DNA of 64,000 bases, from contig NZ_CP040093.1 in NCBI RefSeq assembly GCF_006016075.1, positions 434,001 through 498,000 of the forward strand, in the 5' to 3' direction. Of this stretch, positions 19,069 through 27,509 are shown one piece after another. The notes under the pieces were generated by a model. That model was given only the letters and a program-made list of their open reading frames with translations. It was not told the origin of the DNA and did not search any database. Source of the stretch: Caloramator sp. E03 (GTDB lineage: Bacteria; Bacillota; Clostridia; Clostridiales; Caloramatoraceae). A program made the translations under genes and the position numbers. The stretch's first letter is position 1, and each line of letters starts with the position of its first letter.

Positions 19069-19085
19069 CTACCCTACCAGGGTAT
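19069..19085 (-). promoter_or_regulatory. CsoR/CstR-like operator palindrome at ccdA
   Basis: The core TACCCT-ACC-AGGGTA (19070-19084) is a perfect 6+6 inverted repeat. It lies six bases downstream of the putative -10 and just upstream of the ribosome binding site. It shares sequence and promoter position with the palindrome at 14257-14273. Confidence 0.5.
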
Positions 19086-19091
19086 ATTTAT

Positions 19092-19120
19092 ATTCTATTA
19101 TATTTGTTTATAGTTAGCAA
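19092..19120 (-). promoter_or_regulatory. Putative promoter of ccdA-tlpA
   Basis: On the minus strand TTGCTA (19120-19115) and TAGAAT (19097-19092) are spaced by 17 bases, directly upstream of the palindromic operator. Confidence 0.5.
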
Positions 19121-19425
19121 TAGCTTCCGTGGATATTTATATATGTTAAAAAATTTTTTGCTAAAAATAAAGCTTATCTAAAGTTAGAAGGCTTTAAAGT
19201 ACTTTATTTATCATGTATAGCAAAAATAATAATTGCACCTTTAATTTTATTTTAATCCTTTTAATTTCAACCATATATCATATATATTTTATTGCAATCA
19301 AAAACAAGTTACTATACACTTAAGAGCGCCTCAATCTTGCCACATTTTTGAGGAGAATTACCCGATTTTTTTATTATAAAATTAAAATGTAACACAAAGA
19401 AAAAATTTATGAGGAGTGATTTGAT
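19121..19425. other. Divergent intergenic region (~305 bp)
   Basis: AT-rich with no gene. Near 19329 a short inverted repeat (CCTCAA ... TTGAGG) lies in the leader of the secreted repeat protein; its role is unclear. A weak TTGCAA/TACACT pair precedes it. Confidence 0.4.
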
Positions 19426-20004
19426 ATGCTAAGTAAATCAACCCAAAAGAAAATTGCATGTGTAATCTTGACCGGTGCTCTTACTTTCTTCTATGCAGCA
19501 TCCGCATTTGCTACAACCCAGAATACGCCAAAACAGGCACCTATAAAAATTGACTTTTCAAAAATATCAGAAGCATTTGAAGCTAAATTAAAAAGTCTTG
19601 TAGATGCAGGTACTATTACTCAGGCTCAAGCTGATGCAGCATTAAAAGTATTTACATCTAAGGATCAAAGACCAAGCAGATTAGAGAGCCTCGTTAATGA
19701 TGGCACTATCACTCAAGATCAGGCTAATGCTATTGAAGAGGCCTTTAAATCAGCCAGAGAGTCTAAAAAATCCATTCAAGATGTTTTAAGCAGCCTTGTT
19801 TCTTCTAACACCATTACTCAAACCCAGGCTGATTCTGTATCAAAGCTCTTTCAGCAAAAGGATACTAACGGAACACCTAAGGATCAAAGGCCAAGCAGAT
19901 TAGAGAGCCTTGTTACTGCTGGCACTATCACCCAAGACCAGGCTAACGCTATTGAAGAGGCATTTAAGGCAGTTATTGATACTTTAAAAAGTACATCAAA
20001 CTAA
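19426..20004 (+). CDS. Secreted repeat protein (DUF2680-like helical repeats)
   Basis: 192 aa. A signal peptide ends near residue 29 (AASAFA). The mature part has four copies of a ~20-residue unit of the form SLVxxGTITQxQAxAxxxxF, joined by linkers. Two copies share the same leader KDQRPSRLESLV, and their DNA is nearly identical, which points to recent internal duplication. The unit resembles short helical repeats in DUF2680/YckD-type exported proteins. No enzymatic motif or surface-anchoring domain is seen. The start follows GAGGAG. It is monocistronic with a terminator. Confidence 0.75.
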   Translation: MLSKSTQKKIACVILTGALTFFYAASAFATTQNTPKQAPIKIDFSKISEAFEAKLKSLVDAGTITQAQADAALKVFTSKDQRPSRLESLVNDGTITQDQANAIEEAFKSARESKKSIQDVLSSLVSSNTITQTQADSVSKLFQQKDTNGTPKDQRPSRLESLVTAGTITQDQANAIEEAFKAVIDTLKSTSN

Positions 20005-20051
20005 ATTTATTATCAGCCATAAAACTTTAATTCATAAACATATTTTAAAGC

Positions 20052-20080
20052 AGCAGCATAGAAATATGCTGCTTTATTAT
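20052..20080 (+). terminator. Terminator after the secreted repeat protein
   Basis: A nine-pair stem AGCAGCATA / TATGCTGCT with a GAAA tetraloop is followed by TTATTATT, about 50 bases after the stop codon. Confidence 0.75.
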
Positions 20081-20212
20081 TCATTTAATATTAATAATTT
20101 TATGGACATTATAACATTAATTAATTAAAATATAATTAGAGATTATATGTTTATTTGTAAAATAATTGAAAATAAATGTAAAAACTTTTAAAACTATAGG
20201 ATGGTAATACCT

Positions 20213-21469
20213 ATGAGTAATTGTTTGAAAAACAAAAAAATATTATTACTTAAAAACAACTGTCTACCAGAAGATATATCAGATTTTCTCCAAAACAATG
20301 GATACATTATAAAATCTATTGGTTTTGAAATAAGCTCTATAAATAAAGAATATGAAAATTTTTCACCGGATATTGTAATAATATGCATGAAGTCAGAAGA
20401 AAATTTAAATAATGTACAGGCAGTATATAAAGAATTAAAACAGATGAAAACTCCTATTATGTTCATAACAAATAATACATCCGAAACAATGTTTAAAAAG
20501 ATTAAAGAAATTAGCAGTTATGGGTTTATTGTAAAAGATACAGATAAATATGTAATACTTTCCATAATTGAAACATTTTTAAAGATATATAAATCTAATT
20601 TTAAGAAAACAAGAAATTATAATCATTGGCAATTTGATGAAGACTCTCCAGTTGGAATTTTAAAATGTGACGCTAAGGGAAATATTATTTATGCAAATAA
20701 AAGAGTTTTAGAAATATTAGGTTCTCCAAGTATTAAAGAGACAAAGAAAATTAACTTATTAAACTTTCCTTTGCTAATTAAATTTGGCCTTTCAAATAAA
20801 CTTAAATATTGTCTTGAAAATAAAAAATCAAAGACATTTGAGATAAAATATAAGTCTAAATGGGGTAAAAATTTATGGTTAAGAATACATATAAAAACAA
20901 ATATAAATAAAAATAAAGTATTAGGTGCTCAAATAATTCTTGATGATATAACTGATAAAAAATTAAAAGAAGAAAGGCTTAAACATTTATCTAATACAGA
21001 TTTTCTTACAAATACATATAATAGACGTTATTTCAATAAAAGATTAGAAGAAGAAATAGAACGTGCAAATATAACAAATAGAAAGTTTTCATTAATAATG
21101 CTTGATATTGATCATTTCAAAAAAATCAATGATGAATTTGGTCACCATGCTGGTGACTTGGTTCTAAAAAGTATAGCTCAATTAATAAAAAATAGAATAC
21201 GTAAAACTGATATTTTGGCTCGTTGGGGTGGTGAAGAATTTATTATACTACTTCCTGAAACAGAAATAAAAAATGCTGCAATTTTAGCTGAAGATTTAAG
21301 AAATATGATAAACAACCTAAAATTCAAAGACATAGGTAATGTTACTGTAAGCCTTGGAGTTGATAATTATCATTCAGATGATACAATTGATTCAATAATA
21401 AAAAGGGTTGATAAGCATTTATATGCATCCAAATCTGCAGGAAGAAATTGTGTTGTAACTGGTATATAA
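20213..21469 (+). CDS. Diguanylate cyclase with pseudo-receiver, PAS and GGDEF domains
   Basis: 418 aa. The first ~115 residues look like a response-regulator receiver, but C58 replaces the usual phospho-acceptor Asp (PDIVIICM). A PAS domain follows (about 140-250, SPVGILKCDAKGNIIYANK). The GGDEF domain is at the C-terminus with GGEEF at 339-343 and an inhibitory-site RKTD at 330-333. An active cyclase making c-di-GMP from two GTP is predicted. No EAL domain or membrane segment is seen. The ATG at 20213 follows GGATGG; another ATG is at 20201. c-di-GMP could feed the PilB at 53909. Confidence 0.85.
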   Translation: MSNCLKNKKILLLKNNCLPEDISDFLQNNGYIIKSIGFEISSINKEYENFSPDIVIICMKSEENLNNVQAVYKELKQMKTPIMFITNNTSETMFKKIKEISSYGFIVKDTDKYVILSIIETFLKIYKSNFKKTRNYNHWQFDEDSPVGILKCDAKGNIIYANKRVLEILGSPSIKETKKINLLNFPLLIKFGLSNKLKYCLENKKSKTFEIKYKSKWGKNLWLRIHIKTNINKNKVLGAQIILDDITDKKLKEERLKHLSNTDFLTNTYNRRYFNKRLEEEIERANITNRKFSLIMLDIDHFKKINDEFGHHAGDLVLKSIAQLIKNRIRKTDILARWGGEEFIILLPETEIKNAAILAEDLRNMINNLKFKDIGNVTVSLGVDNYHSDDTIDSIIKRVDKHLYASKSAGRNCVVTGI

Positions 21470-21475
21470 CGAAAT

Positions 21476-21544
21476 AGTGCCTCTAATGTAAAGGCAAACT
21501 ATACATCTTACACAGTTTTAGTTTGCCTTACTTTAGATGGCACT
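21476..21544. terminator. Long hairpin between convergent genes, probably bidirectional terminator
   Basis: Interrupted complementary arms (AGTGCC...AAGGCAAACT and AGTTTGCCTT...GGCACT) span 69 bases between the stops of the GGDEF gene and the DUF6485 gene. Short mismatches split the stem into three helical blocks. Confidence 0.6.
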
Positions 21545-21550
21545 ATAATT

Positions 21551-21742
21551 TTATAATCCGTTCTTTTTATAATCTTTATAAAAATTCTCAACTGACCTAT
21601 TATATGTCTTTTCCCCTTCTTTTGAAAAAAAGCATCCCGGAACTTCACCGTTTTTTCTATGATATAATACACATTCACAACATTTTCCATGCCTTGAGCA
21701 CGGATAGGTACATGTACAATTTGCCTTTGAATCACATACCAT
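21551..21742 (-). CDS. Small cysteine-rich DUF6485 protein
   Basis: 63 aa with seven cysteines and a histidine-rich centre: CTCTYPCSRHGKCCECVLYHR, then PGCFF and a charged tail. The pattern matches the DUF6485 family of anaerobes and probably binds a metal; function unknown. The ATG follows GGAGG by eight bases. Opposite-strand frames here are shadows of this gene. Confidence 0.75.
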   Translation of the reverse strand: MVCDSKANCTCTYPCSRHGKCCECVLYHRKNGEVPGCFFSKEGEKTYNRSVENFYKDYKKNGL

Positions 21743-21803
21743 AACAAAAACCTCCTAATTAAAAACTAATTAAAATAATACAAATTATATTTTAGTTCAC
21801 CAT

Positions 21804-23162
21804 CTAATTTTTAAAGCTATGAACAGGTGCAGGAATTCTTCCTCCTCTTAATATAAAATCAGAGCTGGATATTTTACTTACAGCCATAATCGGGGCCTGT
21901 CCTAAAAGACCTCCAAACTCAACCTTTTCCCCAACTGATTTTCCGTAAACTGGTATTATCCTAACTGCAGTAGTTTTATTGTTTATAACACCTATTGCAG
22001 CTTCATCAGCAATTATTGCTGATATTGTAGTATCTGGAGTATCTCCTGGAATTGCTATCATGTCAAGTCCAACTGAACATACACATGTCATAGCTTCAAG
22101 TTTTTCAATGCTTAATGCACCTGTTTCTACTGCATTAATCATTCCTTCATCCTCACTAACAGGTATAAATGCTCCACTTAATCCCCCAACATGGGAAGAT
22201 GCCATAATTCCTCCCTTTTTAACTGCGTCATTTAATATTGCAAGGGCAGCTGTAGTTCCTGGACAGCCGCATACTTCAAGACCCATTTCTTCAATTATCC
22301 TTGCAACGCTATCTCCAACTGCTGGGGTTGGAGCAAGAGATAAATCAACTATTCCAAAGGGAACACCAAGTCTTTTTGAAGCTTCAAGAGCAACAAGCTG
22401 TCCAGCTCTTGTAATTTTAAAAGCTGTCCTCTTTATAGTTTCAGCAACAACATCAAAACTTTCGCCACGAATATTTTCAAGGGCAGATTTTATAACTCCC
22501 GGACCACTAACACCTACATTAATCACACATTCTGCTTCTCCAACCCCATGGAAAGCTCCTGCCATAAAAGGATTGTCTTCAACAGCATTGGCAAAGACAA
22601 CAAGCTTTGCACATCCTATGCTACTATTATCCCTTGTAAGATAAGCCGTTTCCTTTATAATCCTTCCCATGTCCCTTACTGCATTCATATTTATTCCTGA
22701 TTTTGATGTTCCAACATTAACTGAAGAACAAACTTTCTCAGTACATGCAAGAGCCTCTGGAATTGAATTTATAAGAATTGTATCTCCTTTCGAATTACCT
22801 TTATGAACAAGGGCTGAAAACCCTCCAATAAAATTTACACCAACAGCAGAAGCAGCTTTATCAAGAGTTTTTGCAAATTCAACATAATCAGTATCATCAC
22901 AGCTTTGTGCTATAAGTGATATAGGAGTTACAGATATTCTTTTATTTATTATTGGAATACCAAATTCCATTTCTATTTCTTCACCTGTTTTTACAAGATT
23001 TTCAGCAAGCCTGGTTATTTTATCATAAATTTTTTTCCTTGATTTTTTTCCATCACTATCACAACAGTCAAGAAGTGAAATTCCCATTGTAATTGTTCTA
23101 ATATCAAGTTTTTCCTTTTCTATCATATTTATTGTTTCTAAAATGTTTTTATTATTAATCAT
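21804..23162 (-). CDS. PFL family protein (UPF0210, DUF711)
   Basis: 452 aa, the usual size for this family. It begins [20 protein letters not shown] and contains [39 protein letters not shown] and [10 protein letters not shown], all typical of the UPF0210/PFL family, whose biochemical role is unknown. The ATG at 23162 follows GGAG; an upstream frame start at 23222 overlaps the ACT gene. The ACT gene lies directly upstream. The pair is behind a glycine riboswitch, hinting at a link to glycine metabolism. Confidence 0.9.
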   Translation of the reverse strand: MINNKNILETINMIEKEKLDIRTITMGISLLDCCDSDGKKSRKKIYDKITRLAENLVKTGEEIEMEFGIPIINKRISVTPISLIAQSCDDTDYVEFAKTLDKAASAVGVNFIGGFSALVHKGNSKGDTILINSIPEALACTEKVCSSVNVGTSKSGINMNAVRDMGRIIKETAYLTRDNSSIGCAKLVVFANAVEDNPFMAGAFHGVGEAECVINVGVSGPGVIKSALENIRGESFDVVAETIKRTAFKITRAGQLVALEASKRLGVPFGIVDLSLAPTPAVGDSVARIIEEMGLEVCGCPGTTAALAILNDAVKKGGIMASSHVGGLSGAFIPVSEDEGMINAVETGALSIEKLEAMTCVCSVGLDMIAIPGDTPDTTISAIIADEAAIGVINNKTTAVRIIPVYGKSVGEKVEFGGLLGQAPIMAVSKISSSDFILRGGRIPAPVHSFKN

Positions 23163-23187
23163 TTTCCCAACTCCTATACGTAATTTA

Positions 23188-23457
23188 TTATATTTCATGC
23201 ATATATCTGAACAAATCTTCACGCTGTATCCTAACTGAAACTCCTATCTCCTTTGCTTTATTTTCAAGTTTTTCTTTTAACTTTTCAAAATCAATTGCCA
23301 TTTTTTCAAGATCAACAAACATAATCATTGTAAAATAATCTTGTAAAAGTGTCTGGTTTATATCAAGTATATTTACATTATTTTGAGAAAGTACAGATGT
23401 TATAGCTTGAATAATACCTATCTTATCTTTTCCTATTACTGTGACAAATGCTTTCAT
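23188..23457 (-). CDS. ACT-domain protein (UPF0237)
   Basis: 89 aa, a single ACT domain: [23 protein letters not shown] is the ligand-binding βαβ start, followed by [19 protein letters not shown]-type strands. UPF0237 proteins are stand-alone ACT modules, often paired with a UPF0210 gene as here (25 bases upstream). ACT domains usually bind amino acids, which fits control by the glycine riboswitch upstream. The start follows AGGAGGG. Confidence 0.88.
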   Translation of the reverse strand: MKAFVTVIGKDKIGIIQAITSVLSQNNVNILDINQTLLQDYFTMIMFVDLEKMAIDFEKLKEKLENKAKEIGVSVRIQREDLFRYMHEI

Positions 23458-23493
23458 TATTTTCCCTCCTATATATTTTTTATAAAAAAGTAC

Positions 23494-23521
23494 AGAAAAA
23501 GGGACTAATTAAATTAGCCCC
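23494..23521 (-). terminator. Intrinsic terminator of the glycine riboswitch
   Basis: GGGGCTAAT / ATTAGTCCC (one G-T pair, loop TTA) followed by TTTTT on the minus strand. It sits between the glycine aptamer and the ACT gene, as expected for an expression platform. Confidence 0.85.
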
Positions 23522-23570
23522 ATAAAAGAACAGAATATATCAAATACTTATTTGCTATGTATTTATAAAA

Positions 23571-23695
23571 TCTCTGTTCTTTTACCTGAGAGCTTCACCA
23601 AAATACTTTGGTTTTCCCCTTCGGTGCTCAATCGAGTCTCTCCAGAGTTTCGTCCAATGACAGTTTGATCTTAATCATTCTGCCATCTTCATCCG
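23571..23695 (-). ncRNA. Glycine riboswitch (single aptamer with 5' hairpin)
   Basis: Minus-strand sequence contains the conserved blocks CTCTGGAGAGACT, GCACCGAAGGGG and GCTCTCAGGTAAAAGAACAGAG in order, which define a glycine (gcvT) aptamer at about 23571-23652. A separate hairpin (ATGGCAG / CTGTCAT) lies 5' of it, where a second aptamer would sit in tandem forms; it may be a 'ghost aptamer' of a singleton riboswitch. A terminator follows, so glycine binding probably turns the ACT-PFL genes on. Confidence 0.9.
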
Positions 23696-23717
23696 ACAAT
23701 ATGAAACTATATCAAGT

Positions 23718-23747
23718 ATTTTAACATAAAGTCATTTAATATATCAA
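23718..23747 (-). promoter_or_regulatory. Promoter of the glycine riboswitch-ACT-PFL unit
   Basis: Minus strand TTGATA (23747-23742) and TAAAAT (23723-23718) with 18-base spacing and an extended TGn just before the -10. Confidence 0.6.
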
Positions 23748-23823
23748 GTTTTTATTGCAAAAAAATAGTTAACAACAAATAAAATTCATTAACTGTTGTT
23801 AACTATTTTCATCCTAAATATAT

Positions 23824-24846
23824 TTAATATGTTCCTAATTTTCTTTTTAAAACCTCATCTACTAACCTGGCTCTATTTTGCCATGAGTTATTTTTAGCAA
23901 ACTCTATTCTCTTTAGCCTAAGTTCTTCACTGTCCTCAGCCAAAAGATTATCAATAAATTTTCTAAATTGTAAATAATCCTTTGAATTGATAGTATAAAC
24001 ATATTTGCACATTTTTGCCTCATCAAAATCTGTGGCAACGACTATTTTACCTGCACTTAAATACTCATACATCTTTATAGGATTACAACCTCTTGTCATA
24101 TTTGTTATTTTAAAAGGTATAAAACATATATCAAAATATTGAAGATAATTTATCAGCCTATCGTAGTTTTTATTTTTAAGATAGTATACATTATTAAGCT
24201 TTAAGGGAAATCTTGCTAAATTAAACAAAGGTCCTATAAATACAAAGTTGATATCCGGATTTAAATTAGCAATGTTATTAACAAAAGGCCAATTAATCCA
24301 AGTTGCAATAGCTCCAAAATATCCAACAGTAATATTGTTATTTTTGGGCATATCACAGGGCCTATCTGAAAAAATATTACTAGCCTTATTAAAATATTCA
24401 TAGTCAGCTCCATTAGGGCATAAAAATACATCATCTCTATAGTAGCTATGATATTCAAATAGTTTATGAGATGTTGTAAATATGACATCTGCCTTCCTAA
24501 TTAAAATATCTAGTCCATTTTGCCAACTCTCAAACTCATTGCTAACCTCATCTATTGCATCAAAAACTAATAATCTATAAGGATATTGTTCAATAAAGGA
24601 TGCAAAAGGAGGATATGTTATCCAAAGAATAGGTAAACTATCTAATTTAGAAATTCTATAGGGGTTTATTTTATTGCAAATATAGAATTCTTTAAAAACC
24701 TCTTTAAAATAACTATTTGATTCTTGTGGGTTATAATTGCAAAATATTATTCTATATCCTATGTTATTTAAAGCCTTAAAGAGCTGCTGAGGCCTTTGAT
24801 AGGATTTATAGTAATTTATTGTTGGGGGATATAAAATAGTATCCAA
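23824..24846 (-). CDS. Glycosyltransferase (GT-B, group 1-like)
   Basis: 340 aa. The N-terminal half has YYKSYQRPQQLFKAL and a Rossmann-like stretch; the C-terminal half has VGYFGAIATWINWPF and the donor-binding segment GCNPIKMYEYLSAGKIVVAT, typical of GT-B glycosyltransferases that use nucleotide-sugars. The acceptor is unknown; a cell-surface or spore-coat polysaccharide is possible. The frame extends to a GTG at 24855, but the TTG at 24846 lies eight bases from AAGGAAG and is preferred. It follows the amidase gene by about 60 bases. Confidence 0.75.
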   Translation of the reverse strand: MDTILYPPTINYYKSYQRPQQLFKALNNIGYRIIFCNYNPQESNSYFKEVFKEFYICNKINPYRISKLDSLPILWITYPPFASFIEQYPYRLLVFDAIDEVSNEFESWQNGLDILIRKADVIFTTSHKLFEYHSYYRDDVFLCPNGADYEYFNKASNIFSDRPCDMPKNNNITVGYFGAIATWINWPFVNNIANLNPDINFVFIGPLFNLARFPLKLNNVYYLKNKNYDRLINYLQYFDICFIPFKITNMTRGCNPIKMYEYLSAGKIVVATDFDEAKMCKYVYTINSKDYLQFRKFIDNLLAEDSEELRLKRIEFAKNNSWQNRARLVDEVLKRKLGTY

Positions 24847-24908
24847 TTTTACCACTTCCTTAATGCTTTTAATATATAATATTTAAAAGCACCAAGAAGT
24901 GTTAAGCA

Positions 24909-25460
24909 TTAATTGACAATAATCTTCATAAAGTGCATTCTCTTTGCTGCAGGTTTAATATAGCTTGTATTTATTGCATCAAAGGTATGTTGCGTTATTA
25001 AAGGTATTCTAATACCTCCATTATATGTGAAGGCCGTTATTATAGCTGAATGATAAATAAATCCTCTAAAATTTTCATATTGAATTATATCACCAAGCTC
25101 TAATAAGTCTAAATCCTGTACTTCCAAAGCTTTAAGCCCTGGAAGCTTAAGCTGATATCTTGATTTTAAACACCAATAAAGAGAATTAGCAACTGACCAT
25201 GTTACAGACCATGAATCATCATACAAATTATCTGTGCTTTTATTGTTATACCACCAAGCCCACGTACCTGAATAATCCATTGGTGCTCCACCTGCTTTTA
25301 AACACTGTGAAATAAAATTTGTACAGTCTCCTCCTCCATCGGCATGTCCTTGAAAATACCTGTATTTAGGATTCGGAGTTATCCCATAGGTATAGGCATA
25401 TCTTACAGCATCAAACCTTGAGTATAAGTTATTTCTTAGAAAATCATAAGAAATATCCAT
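24909..25460 (-). CDS. Amidase_6-domain protein (putative peptidoglycan-type amidase)
   Basis: 183 aa. The domain carries GGGDCTNFISQCLKAGG with the likely catalytic Cys, WAWWYNN, and a late YHSAIIT with the likely His, which match the Amidase_6 (PF12671) family. No signal peptide is seen, so it may act in the cytoplasm, in the mother cell or after lysis. The ATG at 25460 follows AAGGAG; a GTG six bases upstream is inside the site. Its position after the cobalamin genes may be incidental. Confidence 0.8.
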   Translation of the reverse strand: MDISYDFLRNNLYSRFDAVRYAYTYGITPNPKYRYFQGHADGGGDCTNFISQCLKAGGAPMDYSGTWAWWYNNKSTDNLYDDSWSVTWSVANSLYWCLKSRYQLKLPGLKALEVQDLDLLELGDIIQYENFRGFIYHSAIITAFTYNGGIRIPLITQHTFDAINTSYIKPAAKRMHFMKIIVN

Positions 25461-25529
25461 AGACACTCCTTAAAAGAGTACTTTTATTTATAATATTCAT
25501 CATATTTAAAAAAGATAACAAAAATATAA

Positions 25530-26573
25530 TTATTCTTTTTCATACTCTTTAAAACACTCTATTAAATATTTGTTACTATCAAAATCCTTAACTGCAACCC
25601 TGATATAAGATTTATCAAGACCTTTAAAGGTAGAAGCTTTCCTAATGAGTATGCCTTTTCTTATCATAAAATCAAACAACTTATTTTCATCACCTTTTAA
25701 AAGCTTTATCAATATAAAGTTACAGTCTGTATCAAAAGCTCTTAATATATTTATTCTTCTTAAATTTTCAATCATATAATGCCTTTGCTCATTTATATAT
25801 TTCTTTGTTTTTTGTATATATAAAGTTTCATTAAATATCACTCTTCCTGCTTCTTCTGCAAAAGTATTAACTGACCAAGGAAGTGAAAGCTCGTAATATT
25901 TTTGAGCTATAGTTTTATTTGTAAAAGCATATCCAAGCCTGATTCCTGGAAGTGCAAAAAATTTTGTTGCAGCTCTTATAACAGCAACATTTCTGCTTTC
26001 TCTAAATAGTTTTATGCTGTCATAATAGAAAGGACAAAATTCAAAAAATGCCTCATCAAGAAGTAAAAAAGCATCCCTATCCTCAATGACCTCTACTATA
26101 TTTTTTAATCTATCTTCTTCTAACCTTTTTCCTGTTGGATTATTTGGATTGCCAAGTATTATACAATCGCCTTTTTTTATATTTTTATATAATAAAGCCT
26201 CGTCTATATTAAAATCTTCATCTAAATATAGCTCTAAAACTTCTTTATTATGTACCCTTGCTCTTTTTTCATATTCTATAAATGATGGATGAAAAACTAC
26301 TATTCTATTAAACATCATTATAAATACATCTATTATCTCAGCAGCTCCATTTCCAACAACAACTTCATCATCGCTGCAGCAGAGATATCTTGAAATGCTT
26401 TTTCTAAGATTCCTGTATTTTATATCAGGATATTTATCAACATCCTTAAAAGCATTATTTAAAACATTGCCTAATATTTTGGGAGGTCCTAAAGGATTTA
26501 TATTGCTGCTAAAATCGATTATATCTCCTTCATATAAATTTTTATAACTTAAAATATCCCCACCGTGAACCAT
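25530..26573 (-). CDS. cobD: Threonine-phosphate decarboxylase (cobalamin biosynthesis)
   Basis: 347 aa, a class I/II aminotransferase-fold PLP protein. FSSNINPLGPP, GNPNNPTGK and RAATKFFALPGIRLGYAF (PLP Lys in ATKFF) are typical of L-threonine-O-3-phosphate decarboxylase, which supplies aminopropanol phosphate for the nucleotide loop. Histidinol-phosphate aminotransferase is the main look-alike, but the cobalamin operon context and direct overlap with cbiB favour CobD. The ATG follows AAAGGAG and lies 25 bases inside the end of cbiB. Confidence 0.9.
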   Translation of the reverse strand: MVHGGDILSYKNLYEGDIIDFSSNINPLGPPKILGNVLNNAFKDVDKYPDIKYRNLRKSISRYLCCSDDEVVVGNGAAEIIDVFIMMFNRIVVFHPSFIEYEKRARVHNKEVLELYLDEDFNIDEALLYKNIKKGDCIILGNPNNPTGKRLEEDRLKNIVEVIEDRDAFLLLDEAFFEFCPFYYDSIKLFRESRNVAVIRAATKFFALPGIRLGYAFTNKTIAQKYYELSLPWSVNTFAEEAGRVIFNETLYIQKTKKYINEQRHYMIENLRRINILRAFDTDCNFILIKLLKGDENKLFDFMIRKGILIRKASTFKGLDKSYIRVAVKDFDSNKYLIECFKEYEKE

Positions 26574-27505
26574 AACAGCACTCCTTTAATAATTAAATAA
26601 AGGATAAGTAATAATATTTCTGTTCTGTACATTATTTCAACAGTTTTTTTAATATCTTCCCTTGAAAGCTCTCTAATCCTGTTTCCTATCTTAGGCTTTT
26701 TTACAAGCTCACCAAAATAGATATTGTCGCCTCCAAGCTGAACATTTAAAAGCCCTGCAACAGCTCCTTCTGGATAAGCACAATTGGGACTTTTGTGGTT
26801 TTTTCTATCCCTTATCATAATTTTAAATCCGTTTTTAACATCATATCTAAAAATACTCGACAAATTCATAAGTGCACCTGTAACTCTTGCTGGAATAAAA
26901 TTGAATACATCATCACACTTTGCAGGAAAAAATCCTATATATCTGTATTTTTCATTCATATATCCAAGCATAGAATCCATAGTATTTATCATTTTATACA
27001 TCATGCCTAATGGTGCGCCACCTATCATTATGTAAATTAATGGCGCAATAACCCCATCAGATGTATTTTCTGCAACTGTTTCAACCGTAGCTCTTACTAT
27101 TTCTCCTTCATCAAGATGTGAAGTTTGTCTTCCTACTATAAATGAAAGCCTGTATCTTGCCTCATCAAGGCTTACATTAAAAGCTTTATATATTTTAAAG
27201 GCTTCATCATGAAGACATCGTGCAGCAATACAAGTATATATAAAATATGCATTTACTGTATGGTATAAAATTTTATAGGGTTTTAAAAATTTTAATATTG
27301 TAAAAGGTATAAAAAAAGATAGAAGTATATTAATAAAAACTATAAAGAATCCTCCTATTTTAAGCCCCTTTTCATCCTTTAAAAGCCTTCTTGCTAATTT
27401 TTCTTCAAAAGATATTATTCTACCCATAAGCTTTACAGGATGAGGAAAAAAATATGGATCTCCAATAATGATATCTATAATTGAGGCTATAAATAAATCT
27501 ACCAT
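26549..27505 (-). CDS. cbiB: Adenosylcobinamide-phosphate synthase
   Basis: 318 aa integral membrane protein. The N-terminal IIGDPYFFPHPVKLMG motif is characteristic, with FIVGRQTSHLDEGEIVRATVETVAENTSDGVIAPLIY in the middle. CbiB joins aminopropanol phosphate to adenosylcobyric acid. It starts a few bases after the cbiP stop with AAGGTGA upstream and overlaps cobD. Length and membrane topology are typical. Confidence 0.95.
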   Translation of the reverse strand: MVDLFIASIIDIIIGDPYFFPHPVKLMGRIISFEEKLARRLLKDEKGLKIGGFFIVFINILLSFFIPFTILKFLKPYKILYHTVNAYFIYTCIAARCLHDEAFKIYKAFNVSLDEARYRLSFIVGRQTSHLDEGEIVRATVETVAENTSDGVIAPLIYIMIGGAPLGMMYKMINTMDSMLGYMNEKYRYIGFFPAKCDDVFNFIPARVTGALMNLSSIFRYDVKNGFKIMIRDRKNHKSPNCAYPEGAVAGLLNVQLGGDNIYFGELVKKPKIGNRIRELSREDIKKTVEIMYRTEILLLILYLIIKGVLLWFTVGIF

Positions 27506-27509
27506 TTTA

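Noticed and set aside
19321-19360. Possible riboswitch in the leader of the secreted repeat protein
   Set aside because: Only a short 6-bp inverted repeat is visible and no known aptamer core matches.
21979-22644. 221-codon plus-strand open frame inside the PFL gene
   Set aside because: It is the antisense shadow of a well-conserved gene; it has no ribosome binding site and no recognisable protein.
23571-23700. A second glycine aptamer in tandem
   Set aside because: Only one set of conserved glycine-aptamer blocks is present; the 5' hairpin lacks them.
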